64,000 bases of DNA from an uncultured Chitinophaga sp. (GTDB lineage: Bacteria > Bacteroidota > Bacteroidia > Chitinophagales > Chitinophagaceae). This document shows, piece after piece, positions 16,844 to 26,626 of the stretch. The stretch lies in NCBI RefSeq assembly GCF_902168175.1, contig NZ_CABHOU010000041.1:62001-126000 (forward strand). The letters are read 5' to 3'. A program made the position numbers and the translations under genes. Numbering within the stretch: the first letter of the stretch is position 1; each line of letters starts with the position of its first letter. The notes beneath the pieces are model-generated. The model saw only the letters and a program-made list of their open reading frames with translations. It ran no database searches and was not told the DNA's origin.

Positions 16844-17827
16844 ATGGACAAAGCTTATTTTCTTGAATTATTAAAACGTTACCGCGAAGGTGTTGCCACT
16901 GCCGAAGAAGAACGGTTTATTCATGCCTACTATGATATTTTTGAGTCGCAGCAGGACGTTACCGGCCTGCTTACCGACGCGGAAAAACAGCGGCTCAAAA
17001 CCATGCTTCACGCCGGCATATGGGACAAAATTGCACAACAGGAAAGTAAGAAGGCTGCTGTGCGGCGTGTTTATTTTAGCTGGTGGAAGGCCGCTGCCGT
17101 ATTTGCGATACTGGCCGGCGGCACATTGAGTGTAATGGTATTGAAACGGTCGCCCGAAAAGCAGGCCGTAATCGCTGATCAGCAAAAAGTAGCACCGGAG
17201 CGCGAAAACAGCCTGGTGCAACTGCCGGACGGCAGCACGGCTATTGTAAGTCCGGGCAGCCGCCTGCTGTACCCGGCCTCTTTCGAAGGTCACGATAAAC
17301 GGGAAGTATACCTGGAAGGCAAAGCCTTTTTCGACATTCGTCACGCATCATCCAAAATATTTATTGTACATACCGGCAACCTGCAAACTACAGTACTGGG
17401 TACTGCCTTCGAAGTACAGGCATTGCCGGGCGCGGACAATATTACTGTAACCGTGGTAAGTGGTAAGGTAAAGGTGACGAAACAGCAGCAGCCACTGGCG
17501 GTACTTACAAAGGATGAACAGGTTGTGATTAAAACCGCCAGCCTGGAAACCATACGGCAAAAAACAGACGCCAAACTGCTGATGGCCTGGAAGGCCGATG
17601 ATATGTTATTCGACGATGTGACGCTGAAAAATGCGGCACTGCTGCTTGAAGAACGTTTTGGCGTAAACATCGTAATCGAAGATGAACAACTCATTAACCA
17701 GCGCTTCTCCACCACATTCGGCAAAAACGAAAGCCTGGAACAGGTATTAACCAGCATCTGCGCTTTCAACAACGCATCATACACTTACGATAAAGATCAG
17801 AAAATCGTGCGCATCAGCCGTAAATAA
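16844..17827 (+). CDS. FecR-family anti-sigma factor, module 1
   Basis: The 327-residue protein has a cytoplasmic N-terminus of about 80 residues that would bind the sigma factor, and one transmembrane helix (WWKAAAVFAILAGGTLSVMV, about 83-102). A periplasmic FecR domain follows (QLPDGSTAIVSPGSRLLYP; VYLEGKAFFDI; LGTAFEVQA) and then a C-terminal DUF4974 region (LLEERFGVNIVIED to the end). It transmits the signal from the SusC STN domain across the inner membrane. The order sigma, FecR, SusC is the classic regulated arrangement. Confidence 0.93.
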   Translation: MDKAYFLELLKRYREGVATAEEERFIHAYYDIFESQQDVTGLLTDAEKQRLKTMLHAGIWDKIAQQESKKAAVRRVYFSWWKAAAVFAILAGGTLSVMVLKRSPEKQAVIADQQKVAPERENSLVQLPDGSTAIVSPGSRLLYPASFEGHDKREVYLEGKAFFDIRHASSKIFIVHTGNLQTTVLGTAFEVQALPGADNITVTVVSGKVKVTKQQQPLAVLTKDEQVVIKTASLETIRQKTDAKLLMAWKADDMLFDDVTLKNAALLLEERFGVNIVIEDEQLINQRFSTTFGKNESLEQVLTSICAFNNASYTYDKDQKIVRISRK

Positions 17828-17838
17828 CTAACAACCAA

Positions 17839-17874
17839 ATGAAATGTATGTTCCGTAACAACCAGCCACCTTAA
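17839..17874 (+). CDS. Putative 11-codon leader ORF between fecR and susC
   Basis: ATG at 17839 opens a short frame reading MKCMFRNNQPP and a TAA stop, 9 bases before a two-part hairpin. The 11 bases before this ATG (CTAACAACCAA) are repeated at 17975-17985, just before the susC ATG at 17990. That shared context suggests real translation starts at both sites, or that the leader is the stump of an older susC start. There is no protein-level support, so this is a candidate only. Confidence 0.3.
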   Translation: MKCMFRNNQPP

Positions 17875-17882
17875 TTAAAAAA

Positions 17883-17924
17883 CCTCCGCATTCAACTTAC
17901 TTGCAGGTAAGCTTTATGCAGAGG
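17883..17924 (+). promoter_or_regulatory. Two-part hairpin in the fecR-susC spacer
   Basis: An outer stem of nine pairs with one mismatch (CCTCCGCAT at 17883-17891 with ATGCAGAGG at 17916-17924) encloses an inner stem CTTAC/GTAAG (17896-17900, 17907-17911) with a 6-base loop. There is no T run directly after it. It may slow or block read-through from fecR, act as an attenuator with the leader ORF, or protect the susC mRNA 5' end. Confidence 0.5.
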
Positions 17925-17989
17925 CTTATGTTTTAGCTTTCAAACACCCGCTGTAACGGGAATTTGTATCACTTCTAACAACCAAAATT

Positions 17990-20900
17990 ATGATTTTTTC
18001 TGCACGCGAGGCAGGATACGGGCTTGTTTTTCTTATACGAGCCCTATGGCCACTATTGATTAAAATTATGCGCATATCCGTACTAGCCGCCTTCCTGGTA
18101 ACTTTGTTTACACACATACTGCTGGCAGCCAATGCAAATGCACAGCGTATCGAAGATCAGGTGATCGAATTATCGCTGAAAGATGAAACGCTGCTGGATG
18201 CCTTCCGTAAAATCGAGAAGCAAACAGGCTACCGTTTTATGTACCGTAAATCGGATGTCAGCAACATTCGCCACCTTAGTACCCGCCCGGGTAAACATAA
18301 CCTGGCCGAAGTACTCCGGTCGCTGCTTTCGCCCGCCGCGCTTACTTTTAAACAGGTAGACAATCGCATACTCGTACAGGCCCAAACCACTACTACCGCC
18401 GACACCTCCAGGAGTATATCCGGCAAAGTGACCGGCGACGACGGGCAGCCTGTAATAGGCGCTACCGTAATATTGAAACAAACGCGTTTAGGAACGATCA
18501 CCAACGAAGAAGGCAACTTCTCCTTAAACGGTGTTGGCGAAAATGCAGTGCTTGTGATCAGTTCATTAGGCTACAAACAAATGGAAGTAGCGCTGGACGC
18601 CCGCAACGACTTCTTTATACAACTACCGTTGCAAACAGGCGGTTCGCGTTTAAATGAAGTAGTGGTGGTTGGGTATGGTACCCAGCAGAAAAGGGAATTG
18701 TCTGGCTCCATTGCCAAAATAGGTACGCTTAAGCCGGAAGAAAACATGGTGAGCAATTCCATTACGGCATTACAAGGCCGGGTAGCAGGCCTTACCGTAC
18801 AAAATACAGGTTCGGGGCCCGGCTCCATGCCCAACTTCATGATCCGCGGCATACAAACCACCCAGAGCAATGTATCCGGCTCCGGCTCCAACCCGCTGAT
18901 CGTGGTGGATGGACTGGTAATAGATGCGGCGCCGAGTGGTGCGAACGCCAACTTTAGTATGATGAACCTGAATCCTCAGGACATTGCATCGATCGAGGTA
19001 CTGAAAGATGCCGCTTCGTCGGCCATCTACGGTGCGCGTGGCGCACAGGGCGTTATACTGATCACCACCAAAAAAGGAACATTCGGTGCCAAACCCGTGG
19101 TAACCGTAAACAGTTACTGGGGTAAAGCCAGTTCGCGTTTTAGTTACAGGCCGCTTAACAGTGCGGAATACGAAACCGTATTTAAAGAGGCCCGCAGCAA
19201 CCGCATCGGCGATATAGACCGGCAACTGGGTGCCGGCGGGCTTACACCCGGACAAATTACGCAGCTGCAAAACGAAAGGCAGATTATGCAATCGCAGATT
19301 AACCAGTTGCAAATGGGCGATACGGATATTAACTGGCTGGACCGCGTGGTACCACGCAACGCGCCACTCAGCAACATCCAGGCTAATGTGAGCGGTGGCA
19401 GCGAGCAAACCAGCTATTACTTTTCGTTCGGAAAGTACAGCGAATCGGCGGCCGATGGTGTGGGGAAGCTCGATCGCTATTCAGGCAAACTGGCCGTTAC
19501 ACAAAAGGTGAACCGCTGGCTTAAAATGGGGGCCGACCTGGCAGTGTCAAAAGTGGTACGCGATGGCATTCTCAGTGCCATCGGAGGCGCCATTAACGCC
19601 CGCCCCGATACGCCGGATTCTATTCCGGTAACTGCGGATGGTACCTGGGCATACGCCTATGGCTTACAGGAACATCCTTTAGGCATTTTAACAGGTTATC
19701 ATAAAAACCAGAACGACGCCTGGAACTATACCGGTAATGTATTTGCAGAAGCCAGCCTTACTAAGAACATCTCCTTCCGCTCCATGCTTGCAGGCTCCAA
19801 AAGTGACATTCTCCAGGAATATTTCATGTCGCCCCTCAGTTATGGCGGCCAGGGCGTAAAAGGCGATTATATCAGCGAAGGCAATAGCGGCTTAAGGTAT
19901 ACAGCGAATAACGTACTTACATGGCGCTTCCTGTTCAGCAAACTGAAGGGCGATGCAGTATTGGGGCAGGAATTTACCGGCAACCAGTATAAAACGACAG
20001 CATTTAACTACCAGGGCTTTCCCATGTCGTCTGGTCTGTGGGAACCAGGTAATGCCTCATCGGTAACCAATTACTATATGTCGGGCAACCGTAAATACGA
20101 AGACTTTACCGAATCTTACTTCCTGCGCAGTAATATGAGCTGGGATGGCAAATACCTGTTGAGCGCAAGTTTGCGTCGCGACGGCTCCTCGAAGCTCCGT
20201 AATAACCGGTATGCCTGGTTCCCGGCTGTTTCCGGCGGATGGATACTATCGGAAGAAGCTTTCCTGAAGCAACAGTCGCTGGTCAACCTGCTGAAAGTAC
20301 GCGGCAGCTATGGTATTACCGGTAACATCAGGCCATTGGGATTGTTTGATGTGGAAGACCTCGTAAACAGCGTGCCCCACCTTAATTCACCCGCACTCCG
20401 GCTGAGTACCACCATGGGTAACCCTGACCTGAAATGGGAGCGCACGCGCCAGTACGATATAGGGTTGGACGTACAATTGCTGAACGACCGTTTGAGCATT
20501 ACCGCTGAATATTATATGAAGAAAACCGATGGGTTGCTTACCAGTATGCAGATTCCCTGGTCCAGTGGCGGATTTATATCGCAGCGTGTGAACCTCGGCG
20601 GTATGGAAAATAAAGGGATAGACCTGTCGGTTTCCTACGGTAACAAAACCTCGGGCAAGCAGCAGTTTAAGTGGGAGCTTAGCGCAGTGGCCAACTTTAA
20701 TCGTAACAAAGTAACACAACTGCGCGATTCCGTAATTGGTTATGGCGTGTATTACCCCGGCAGTCCGCAGGGGTTCATCCGTCTGGGTCAACCCGTGGGC
20801 ATGCTGCAATTATATAAATCGTTGGGCGTGAATCCCGAAACGGGCGACCTGATGTACGAAGACCGTAATAAAGATGGGATGATTACTCCCGCGGACATGG

Positions 20901-21445
20901 TATTTGTAGCGGTTGCACAACCTAAATCAACCGGCGGCTTTACCGCAGATTTAGGCTGGAAAGGATTTACGCTGAATACACAGTTTGCGTTTACCATTGG
21001 CAACAAAATATTCAACTTCAGCGAGCAAACTGCACGCAACTATGGGTTTGATATATATACCGGCGTAATGAGCAATAAGCCTGACTGGGTGCTGGACCGC
21101 TGGAAAACACCAGGCGATAAAAGTTATTATCCCAGGGCCATTACAGGTCCGCATGGCGAAGGCAGTACCACCGACTGGAATACCCGGGCATCTACCCACT
21201 ACCTGTTCGATGGTTCTTACCTGCGTTGCCGGAACATCACATTCGGTTACGATGTACCGGCACAGTACACGGGTAAAATAGCGATGCAGCAGGTTAGATT
21301 GTATGTATCCGCACAAAACGTATTTACGATCAAAGATAAAGCCCTGCTTGCCGATGATCCCGAACAGGCGCTGGAAAGCGGCATACAGCAGTCGGTTGCA
21401 CCACTGCCGCGCTCTTTTTCCATAGGCTTTGATATACGTTTCTAG
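17990..21445 (+). CDS. SusC-family TonB-linked outer membrane receptor with STN domain, module 1
   Basis: This 1151-residue transporter has, in order: an unusual N-terminal extension of about 26 residues, a signal peptide ending near ANANAQ (about 52), an STN signalling domain (VIELSLKDETLLDAFRKIEK to about 125), a carboxypeptidase-like beta-sandwich (SGKVTGDDGQPVIGATV, about 143-225), the plug (NEVVVVGYGTQ, IEVLKDAASSAIYGARGAQG) and a 22-strand barrel to the C-terminus. SusC proteins import ligands captured by their SusD lid, using TonB energy. The STN domain marks it as the signal source for the adjacent FecR/sigma pair. A start at 18068 would remove the extension. Substrate unknown. Confidence 0.93.
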   Translation: MIFSAREAGYGLVFLIRALWPLLIKIMRISVLAAFLVTLFTHILLAANANAQRIEDQVIELSLKDETLLDAFRKIEKQTGYRFMYRKSDVSNIRHLSTRPGKHNLAEVLRSLLSPAALTFKQVDNRILVQAQTTTTADTSRSISGKVTGDDGQPVIGATVILKQTRLGTITNEEGNFSLNGVGENAVLVISSLGYKQMEVALDARNDFFIQLPLQTGGSRLNEVVVVGYGTQQKRELSGSIAKIGTLKPEENMVSNSITALQGRVAGLTVQNTGSGPGSMPNFMIRGIQTTQSNVSGSGSNPLIVVDGLVIDAAPSGANANFSMMNLNPQDIASIEVLKDAASSAIYGARGAQGVILITTKKGTFGAKPVVTVNSYWGKASSRFSYRPLNSAEYETVFKEARSNRIGDIDRQLGAGGLTPGQITQLQNERQIMQSQINQLQMGDTDINWLDRVVPRNAPLSNIQANVSGGSEQTSYYFSFGKYSESAADGVGKLDRYSGKLAVTQKVNRWLKMGADLAVSKVVRDGILSAIGGAINARPDTPDSIPVTADGTWAYAYGLQEHPLGILTGYHKNQNDAWNYTGNVFAEASLTKNISFRSMLAGSKSDILQEYFMSPLSYGGQGVKGDYISEGNSGLRYTANNVLTWRFLFSKLKGDAVLGQEFTGNQYKTTAFNYQGFPMSSGLWEPGNASSVTNYYMSGNRKYEDFTESYFLRSNMSWDGKYLLSASLRRDGSSKLRNNRYAWFPAVSGGWILSEEAFLKQQSLVNLLKVRGSYGITGNIRPLGLFDVEDLVNSVPHLNSPALRLSTTMGNPDLKWERTRQYDIGLDVQLLNDRLSITAEYYMKKTDGLLTSMQIPWSSGGFISQRVNLGGMENKGIDLSVSYGNKTSGKQQFKWELSAVANFNRNKVTQLRDSVIGYGVYYPGSPQGFIRLGQPVGMLQLYKSLGVNPETGDLMYEDRNKDGMITPADMVFVAVAQPKSTGGFTADLGWKGFTLNTQFAFTIGNKIFNFSEQTARNYGFDIYTGVMSNKPDWVLDRWKTPGDKSYYPRAITGPHGEGSTTDWNTRASTHYLFDGSYLRCRNITFGYDVPAQYTGKIAMQQVRLYVSAQNVFTIKDKALLADDPEQALESGIQQSVAPLPRSFSIGFDIRF

Positions 21446-21468
21446 CATCACCTTAAAAAAGATCAAAC

Positions 21469-22851
21469 ATGTCTGTTAAAAATATTATCACCATACTTTT
21501 TATCATGATAGCGGGGCTAACAGCCTGCGACCGTTACCTCGATCAGCCCGTGCCCGATACGGCCATCAGCCAGAAACAGATCACCGAACAGGATGTACCA
21601 TTATTGCTGAACGGTGTTTACAAAACAACACTTAGTTCGTGGCCCCCACAGTCCTACCCGATGACGGACATCTACAGTGACGATATTGTGTCCATACAGG
21701 GCGGTAACCCGGCTCAGTTTAACCCGCAGGCTTACGAGGCCTGCGAACCCTATCCGGCCGATGGTTTCGGCATTGGCCGGTATTATTCGTCGGCCTATGG
21801 TACGGTGGGCAACGCAAACTTCCTGATCAACTTTATACGCCAGCGCAACAATCCTGCTCTTCATCAGGCATTAGGAGAGGCGCTTACCTTAAGGGCATTC
21901 GCTTTTTTACAACTGGCGGAAATATTCGGCGGCGTTATTATCACCACACAAAGTGAAACCGATATAAATGTCATCAGGCGCAACAAACAGCCCGAACAGG
22001 AAGTGTATGACACTATTATCAGCCAGTTGCAGCAAGCCATTCCGCTGATGGGTGATTTTACTTCCCCCAACCGGATGTCTAAACAATCGGCACAACTGCT
22101 GCTGGCCCGTGTACTGTTGCAGCGCGACCGTGCGCCCGAAGCGCAGACACTCGCTACTGCAGTGATTACATCCGGTAAAAGACAGCTTTTAACCGGATCA
22201 TTTTCGCCGATCTTCCGCTTTAACAGCAGCGCGCGTGAAATGCTGTTTCAAACTGCCGAAGGGCCGGTACAATCGGCCTACGATCGTTACGGGCTCTTCT
22301 CCCTGTATAGCCCTCCCGCTCCTTTCCGCGGTAACGGCACCGGACTTACCTGGATGGATGACCAGCTGGTAGCCCTGTACGAAACCAGCGATACCCGTCG
22401 TGAAGTGATCCGCATGCAGATGAACGGTACTGTAGGCAGGCAGCTGAACTACCTGCTGAAGTACTCCGGCGACACCTTACAGGCCGCCGGCAATGTGTAC
22501 TGTATTTACCCCCAGCTGCGCATCAGCGAGGCCTACCTGATTGCGGCAGAAGCTGCGGCCAGGCAGGGTATTGTAGACGTAACCTATTTCAACGAGCTGC
22601 GTGCCGCACGAAATGCCAGCATTCAGTCAGCCGGCGATTTTGCCAGTCCGGAAGCCTTTCTCGCTGAGATTGAAAAAGAACGCCGCCGTGAACTGGTGGG
22701 CGAAGGCAGGCGCTGGCAGGATATGCGCCGCTTTAAATCGGCCCTGCCATTTCTTAAGGATAAAGGTCGCGACAGCACTCGCCTGTACTTCCCGTTCCCG
22801 GCCACTGAACTAACACGTAATATTAAACTGGATCAGAATGATGGTTATTAA
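21469..22851 (+). CDS. SusD/RagB-family surface lipoprotein, module 1
   Basis: The 460-residue protein begins with a lipoprotein signal ending LTAC (Cys20) and then the SusD N-terminal pattern DRYLDQPVPDTAIS. The TPR-like helices (QALGEALTLRAFAFLQLAEIFGG) and the C-terminal ERRRELVGEGRRWQDMRRF block are diagnostic of the family. It sits on the cell surface as the ligand-binding lid of the SusC barrel encoded 23 bases upstream. It is somewhat shorter than many SusD proteins. Its stop overlaps the start of the thioredoxin-like gene by 14 bases. Confidence 0.93.
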   Translation: MSVKNIITILFIMIAGLTACDRYLDQPVPDTAISQKQITEQDVPLLLNGVYKTTLSSWPPQSYPMTDIYSDDIVSIQGGNPAQFNPQAYEACEPYPADGFGIGRYYSSAYGTVGNANFLINFIRQRNNPALHQALGEALTLRAFAFLQLAEIFGGVIITTQSETDINVIRRNKQPEQEVYDTIISQLQQAIPLMGDFTSPNRMSKQSAQLLLARVLLQRDRAPEAQTLATAVITSGKRQLLTGSFSPIFRFNSSAREMLFQTAEGPVQSAYDRYGLFSLYSPPAPFRGNGTGLTWMDDQLVALYETSDTRREVIRMQMNGTVGRQLNYLLKYSGDTLQAAGNVYCIYPQLRISEAYLIAAEAAARQGIVDVTYFNELRAARNASIQSAGDFASPEAFLAEIEKERRRELVGEGRRWQDMRRFKSALPFLKDKGRDSTRLYFPFPATELTRNIKLDQNDGY

Positions 22852-23905
22852 TTTAATGTGCCTGTTAATGGCGGTTAACCTGCAAACGGGTGAAGGTTAT
22901 ACAATAAAAGGCCATATAGATGGGGCAGAAGGGAAGAAGATATACATGTACCGAAATACGGGGGTAAGTTCTCCAACAGACTCCACGCAGATCGTTAATG
23001 GCAAGTTTACATTCACCGGCAAACTGGAACATCCGCAGCAGGCATCTATTTATATGAAAAATAAAGCATCGCTGTCTTTTTTCGTGGATGCAGGTGAAAC
23101 AAATGTGTTTATCAAACCTGATTCCGTGGCCTATTCAAAGGTAGCCGGGGGAGCGACACAGGTCTCGTACGAACGCTATAAAAAAGCGACCGCAGAGATC
23201 AGCAGAAGAAGTGATGAGCTGTTTGTTGCGCTTCAAAAAGATGGGAGTAAGAGAGATAGTTTACTTGGCGTATTCGAAAAACTGCAGCAGCAGGAATACG
23301 GTGTGATCTTACCGGCATTCATTAAACAGTATCCTGACAGCTATGTAAGTTTGTATAAACTCCGGGAAATGGTGCGATTCAGTTCACTGGCAACACTTGA
23401 CAGCCTCGCTGCCCGCCTGTCGCCAAAACTACTGACATCAGCCGTTGGCGTTGCATTGCAGCAGGAGCTGGCCACTATACGCCGGGTGGAGCCCGGGCAG
23501 GCCGCACTGCACTTTTCGTCCAAAACCCCGGAAGGCAAAACAATCAGCACCGCCGACTATAAAGGCAGCTACCTGCTGGTCGACTTCTGGGCCAGCTGGT
23601 GCAAGCCCTGCCGCGACGAGAATCCGGAACTGAAACGTATTTATGAGAAATTCAGCGATAAGAATTTCAAAATACTTGGCGTATCGTTCGATAAAGATTC
23701 GCTGGCGTGGACAAAAGCGATTGCAGATGACGGGCTCACGTGGGACCATGTATCGGACCTACGGATATGGAAAAACGAAGCAGCAGGGTTGTACAACATC
23801 AAAGCTATTCCGGACAATATCCTGATTGGCCCCGACGGAAAGATTATTGCAAAAACGCTACATGGGAAAGAACTCGAAGAAAAATTGAAAACCCTGTTTC
23901 AATAA
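22838..23905 (+). CDS. DUF4369 plus TlpA-like thioredoxin protein, module 1
   Basis: This 355-residue exported protein starts inside the end of susD (14-base overlap), so translation is probably coupled. After a short signal it has a DUF4369 domain (YTIKGHIDGAEGKKIYMYR, VNGKFTFTGKL), a helical linker, and a C-terminal AhpC/TSA-TlpA thioredoxin fold. The redox motif is Cys255-Lys-Pro-Cys258 in WASWCKPCRDENP. Such proteins reduce or isomerise disulfides in the periplasm. The position as fifth gene of a sigma/FecR/SusCD unit ties it to whatever the receptor imports, but the partner is unknown. Confidence 0.9.
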   Translation: MMVINLMCLLMAVNLQTGEGYTIKGHIDGAEGKKIYMYRNTGVSSPTDSTQIVNGKFTFTGKLEHPQQASIYMKNKASLSFFVDAGETNVFIKPDSVAYSKVAGGATQVSYERYKKATAEISRRSDELFVALQKDGSKRDSLLGVFEKLQQQEYGVILPAFIKQYPDSYVSLYKLREMVRFSSLATLDSLAARLSPKLLTSAVGVALQQELATIRRVEPGQAALHFSSKTPEGKTISTADYKGSYLLVDFWASWCKPCRDENPELKRIYEKFSDKNFKILGVSFDKDSLAWTKAIADDGLTWDHVSDLRIWKNEAAGLYNIKAIPDNILIGPDGKIIAKTLHGKELEEKLKTLFQ

Positions 23906-23970
23906 CGCTTACAGCTTCCTTTTAAATAGGAGCAAATTAGGAACGATAGTGAGCATCTTCTAAAACGAAG

Positions 23971-24013
23971 AAGGGGGCGACTAAAAAGTATAATACCTTT
24001 TTAGTCGCCCCCT
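23971..24013. terminator. Bidirectional hairpin between module 1 and the metalloprotease
   Basis: An 18-bp perfect stem (AAGGGGGCGACTAAAAAG at 23971-23988 with its complement ending at 24013) encloses a short AT-rich loop. Genes converge on it from both sides. The following bases are only moderately T-rich. Confidence 0.85.
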
Positions 24014-24037
24014 TGCTATAATGTATATATACCGAAC

Positions 24038-26626
24038 TTATTTAGGGTCCAGTGTGTTGTTGATCCTTTCCACCAGGTCCTGAACATGGTAGCGGCTCAG
24101 GGCATCGGCGTTACCGGCACCGGCGCGCAGTTCGTTACGAAGTGCTACCAGGTGAGCGCGGGAAACGCTGTATACATCGCTCTTCATCGGAGAAGCGCTG
24201 GCTGCACCGCCCATCGCCATTACCATTGGGTTAGGGGCAGTTTCCTGAGGTTTAACGATGTTGATCATTGCCGTTACATAAGACTTCTGCAGGTTACGAC
24301 GGAACACCTCAATAGGCTGGCCCGCTGCCACTTCCTTAAAGATGCCTCTTTTCAGGTCGTTCAGGTACTCGTCTACAGGGTACGCTTTCGCGCCATAGTT
24401 AGCCTGGGCGTTTACCATTTTGTTAAGCGTGTTGCTGCTTAACAGGCGGGCAAGCACCTGCTCCTGCCTGGACAATACCAGGGTAGTAGCGTTGGCGTTG
24501 ATGCGGCTGATGATATCAGTGTTAATGATCCATTTAGGCGTGGTGAACAGGTTAGTCTGTAAGAAAGCCACTGCCTGTTTCTGCGTAGCTTTTGGTACGA
24601 TTTCGTACACAGCACCGGTTTGTTCTACCGTTTTAGGCGTTTCGTAAACACCGCCGATGTTTTTAGCCACGTGCCCATTGTAACGGCCAAACTGACCTAA
24701 TACTTCGCTATACACTTCAGCGAGGTCGGTATAACCTTCGTTCTTCACTTTAGTCCACTCGAGCAGATTAGGAATAATGCGCTGCAGGTTTTTGATACCA
24801 TAAGTGCCGGCTTTCATCGCATCGTCGCCCAGGTCTTCGTTCTGCGAACGTGGATCGTCGGGGTTAGACTCTGTACCGAACCAGTATTTTTTATCTTTCA
24901 GCCTGTTGATTGTCCACTGATTGAGGACAGGCACTTCTTCTTCCGCAGAGTTAGCAGGTACATATTTGTAACCCCATTCAATCGCCCATTTGTCGTAGAA
25001 GTTAATGCGGGGGTACAGGTCGGCGCCGGTGATACCGTCGCCAGGTTGTGCTACGTAGTTAAAGCGGGCGTAGTCCATGATAGAAGGAGCGAAGCCGTTA
25101 GCTTTTACCCATTCTTTATCACGCAGTTTTTCTACAGGGAAGGCAGAGCTGGAACCGAAGTTGTGACGGAGGCCCAGGGTGTGACCCACTTCATGAGATG
25201 ATACGAAGCGGATCAGGTCGCCCATCAGCTCATCACTGAATTGCATAGAACGTGCGCGCGGATCGTTAGGGGAACACTGTACCAGGTACCAGTTGCGCAG
25301 CAGGTGCATTACGTTGTGGTACCAGTTAATGTGGCTTTCGATGATTTCGCCGGAGCGGGGGTCGTGTACGTGAGGACCGCTGGCGTTAGGAATATCAGAA
25401 GGTTTGTAAACGATCGCAGAGTAGCGGGCGTCTTCAAGGCTCCAGGTAGAATCTTCTTCTTTGGTAGGGGCCATTTTAGCCATTACCGCGTTTTTGAAAC
25501 CAGCCTGTTCGAAGGCAGCTTGCCAGTCATTAACACCGAGGATCAGGTATTTACGCCATTTTTCAGGAGTAGCAGGGTCGATGTAGAAAATGATAGGCTT
25601 CTTAGGTTCAACCAGTTCGCCCTTCATCCATTTAGCCCTGTCTTCGTCCTTAGGCTCCAGGCGCCAGCGGGTGATCATCGCAATTCTTTTAACACCCTGT
25701 GGATCGGCATCGAAGTCGGTGTAACCCGTAGCGAAGTAACCTACGCGGTTATCAAAGTAACGCGGCTGCATTGGCTTGGCAGGCAGCAATACGATCGAGC
25801 TGTTAAGTTCCACGGTAGCAGAACCGCCACCAGAAGGCGGCATGCCAGGTACCGGAGAGGCGCCGGATTTGCTGTACGTTTTAACCGTTTTGATTTCCGT
25901 GTTATTCGGGAAAGATTTTACATCCTGAATGTAAGATTTATCCGCCTGTGGCATACCCAGTCTCAGGGCAGTTTTATAGCGGGCATCGAAGAAGAGGATA
26001 TCGTTATCGCCGGAGATATACTCAGTAAGATCAATAACGCTACCGTTGTTGCCTTTAGAGAACGCCTTAATATCGAAAGACGCAACTACCGGCTGGAGGT
26101 TAGAGTTCATCACCGCCGTGTACATAGGCATAGAGGAGTCTTTCGACCTTTCGGAGAAAGAGATGTTTTTAAGGAATATCCTGTTGTTAGGTCCTTTTTC
26201 GAAGCGGATCACGTTTTCGTTGATCTGGTCGCCGGCGTAACCGCTCATGCCCGAGCGCATATCAGCTGAAGCTTTGCTGATCCTGTTTACAACGAGGATA
26301 TCGCGACCCAGCAGGGCATCAGCGATCTCGAAGAAGTAACGGTCGTCTTGTTTGTACACATTAAAGAGGCCCGAATCCGAAACCGCTTTAGGTGTAATGA
26401 ACTCAGCGAATTTTTTAGGTGCAGCTTTAGGGGCGCCGGTAGAAGGGCCGCCCTGACCCATCATTGGTCTGGCTGTAGTGTCTCTACGGGCAGTAGTGCT
26501 GGCTGGCGTAGGAGTGGTGGGTTGATCTTTTTTCTTTTTTCTTTGTGCGTCGGCGTTTGCGGTAAATATGCAGGTTGCGCATATGATACCCGTAACGGCC
26601 TTCACAAATTTGCCGTGTAAATGCAT
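24038..26626 (-). CDS. Secreted zinc-dependent metalloprotease (DUF5117/DUF4953 type)
   Basis: The protein is about 862 residues from the ATG at 26626, which gives a good signal peptide (HGKFVKAVTGIICATCIF, cleavage near ANADAQ); an upstream start at 26719 is open but adds an unlikely N-terminus. A low-complexity K/P/T-rich linker follows. The catalytic site is the extended zinc motif HEVGHTLGLRHNF (near residue 475), as in metzincin-like proteases, preceded by the DUF5117-type region (GRDILVVNRISKAS). It is probably a periplasmic or outer-membrane-facing protease. It converges on the SusCD/thioredoxin module, which could suggest a peptide-uptake theme. Substrate unknown. Confidence 0.88.
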   Translation of the reverse strand: MHLHGKFVKAVTGIICATCIFTANADAQRKKKKDQPTTPTPASTTARRDTTARPMMGQGGPSTGAPKAAPKKFAEFITPKAVSDSGLFNVYKQDDRYFFEIADALLGRDILVVNRISKASADMRSGMSGYAGDQINENVIRFEKGPNNRIFLKNISFSERSKDSSMPMYTAVMNSNLQPVVASFDIKAFSKGNNGSVIDLTEYISGDNDILFFDARYKTALRLGMPQADKSYIQDVKSFPNNTEIKTVKTYSKSGASPVPGMPPSGGGSATVELNSSIVLLPAKPMQPRYFDNRVGYFATGYTDFDADPQGVKRIAMITRWRLEPKDEDRAKWMKGELVEPKKPIIFYIDPATPEKWRKYLILGVNDWQAAFEQAGFKNAVMAKMAPTKEEDSTWSLEDARYSAIVYKPSDIPNASGPHVHDPRSGEIIESHINWYHNVMHLLRNWYLVQCSPNDPRARSMQFSDELMGDLIRFVSSHEVGHTLGLRHNFGSSSAFPVEKLRDKEWVKANGFAPSIMDYARFNYVAQPGDGITGADLYPRINFYDKWAIEWGYKYVPANSAEEEVPVLNQWTINRLKDKKYWFGTESNPDDPRSQNEDLGDDAMKAGTYGIKNLQRIIPNLLEWTKVKNEGYTDLAEVYSEVLGQFGRYNGHVAKNIGGVYETPKTVEQTGAVYEIVPKATQKQAVAFLQTNLFTTPKWIINTDIISRINANATTLVLSRQEQVLARLLSSNTLNKMVNAQANYGAKAYPVDEYLNDLKRGIFKEVAAGQPIEVFRRNLQKSYVTAMINIVKPQETAPNPMVMAMGGAASASPMKSDVYSVSRAHLVALRNELRAGAGNADALSRYHVQDLVERINNTLDPK

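Noticed and set aside
25241..26269. 342-residue plus-strand ORF opposite the metalloprotease
   Set aside because: It is antisense to a well-supported gene, is rich in Arg, Val, Phe and His as expected from a mirrored codon bias, and has no domain-like blocks.
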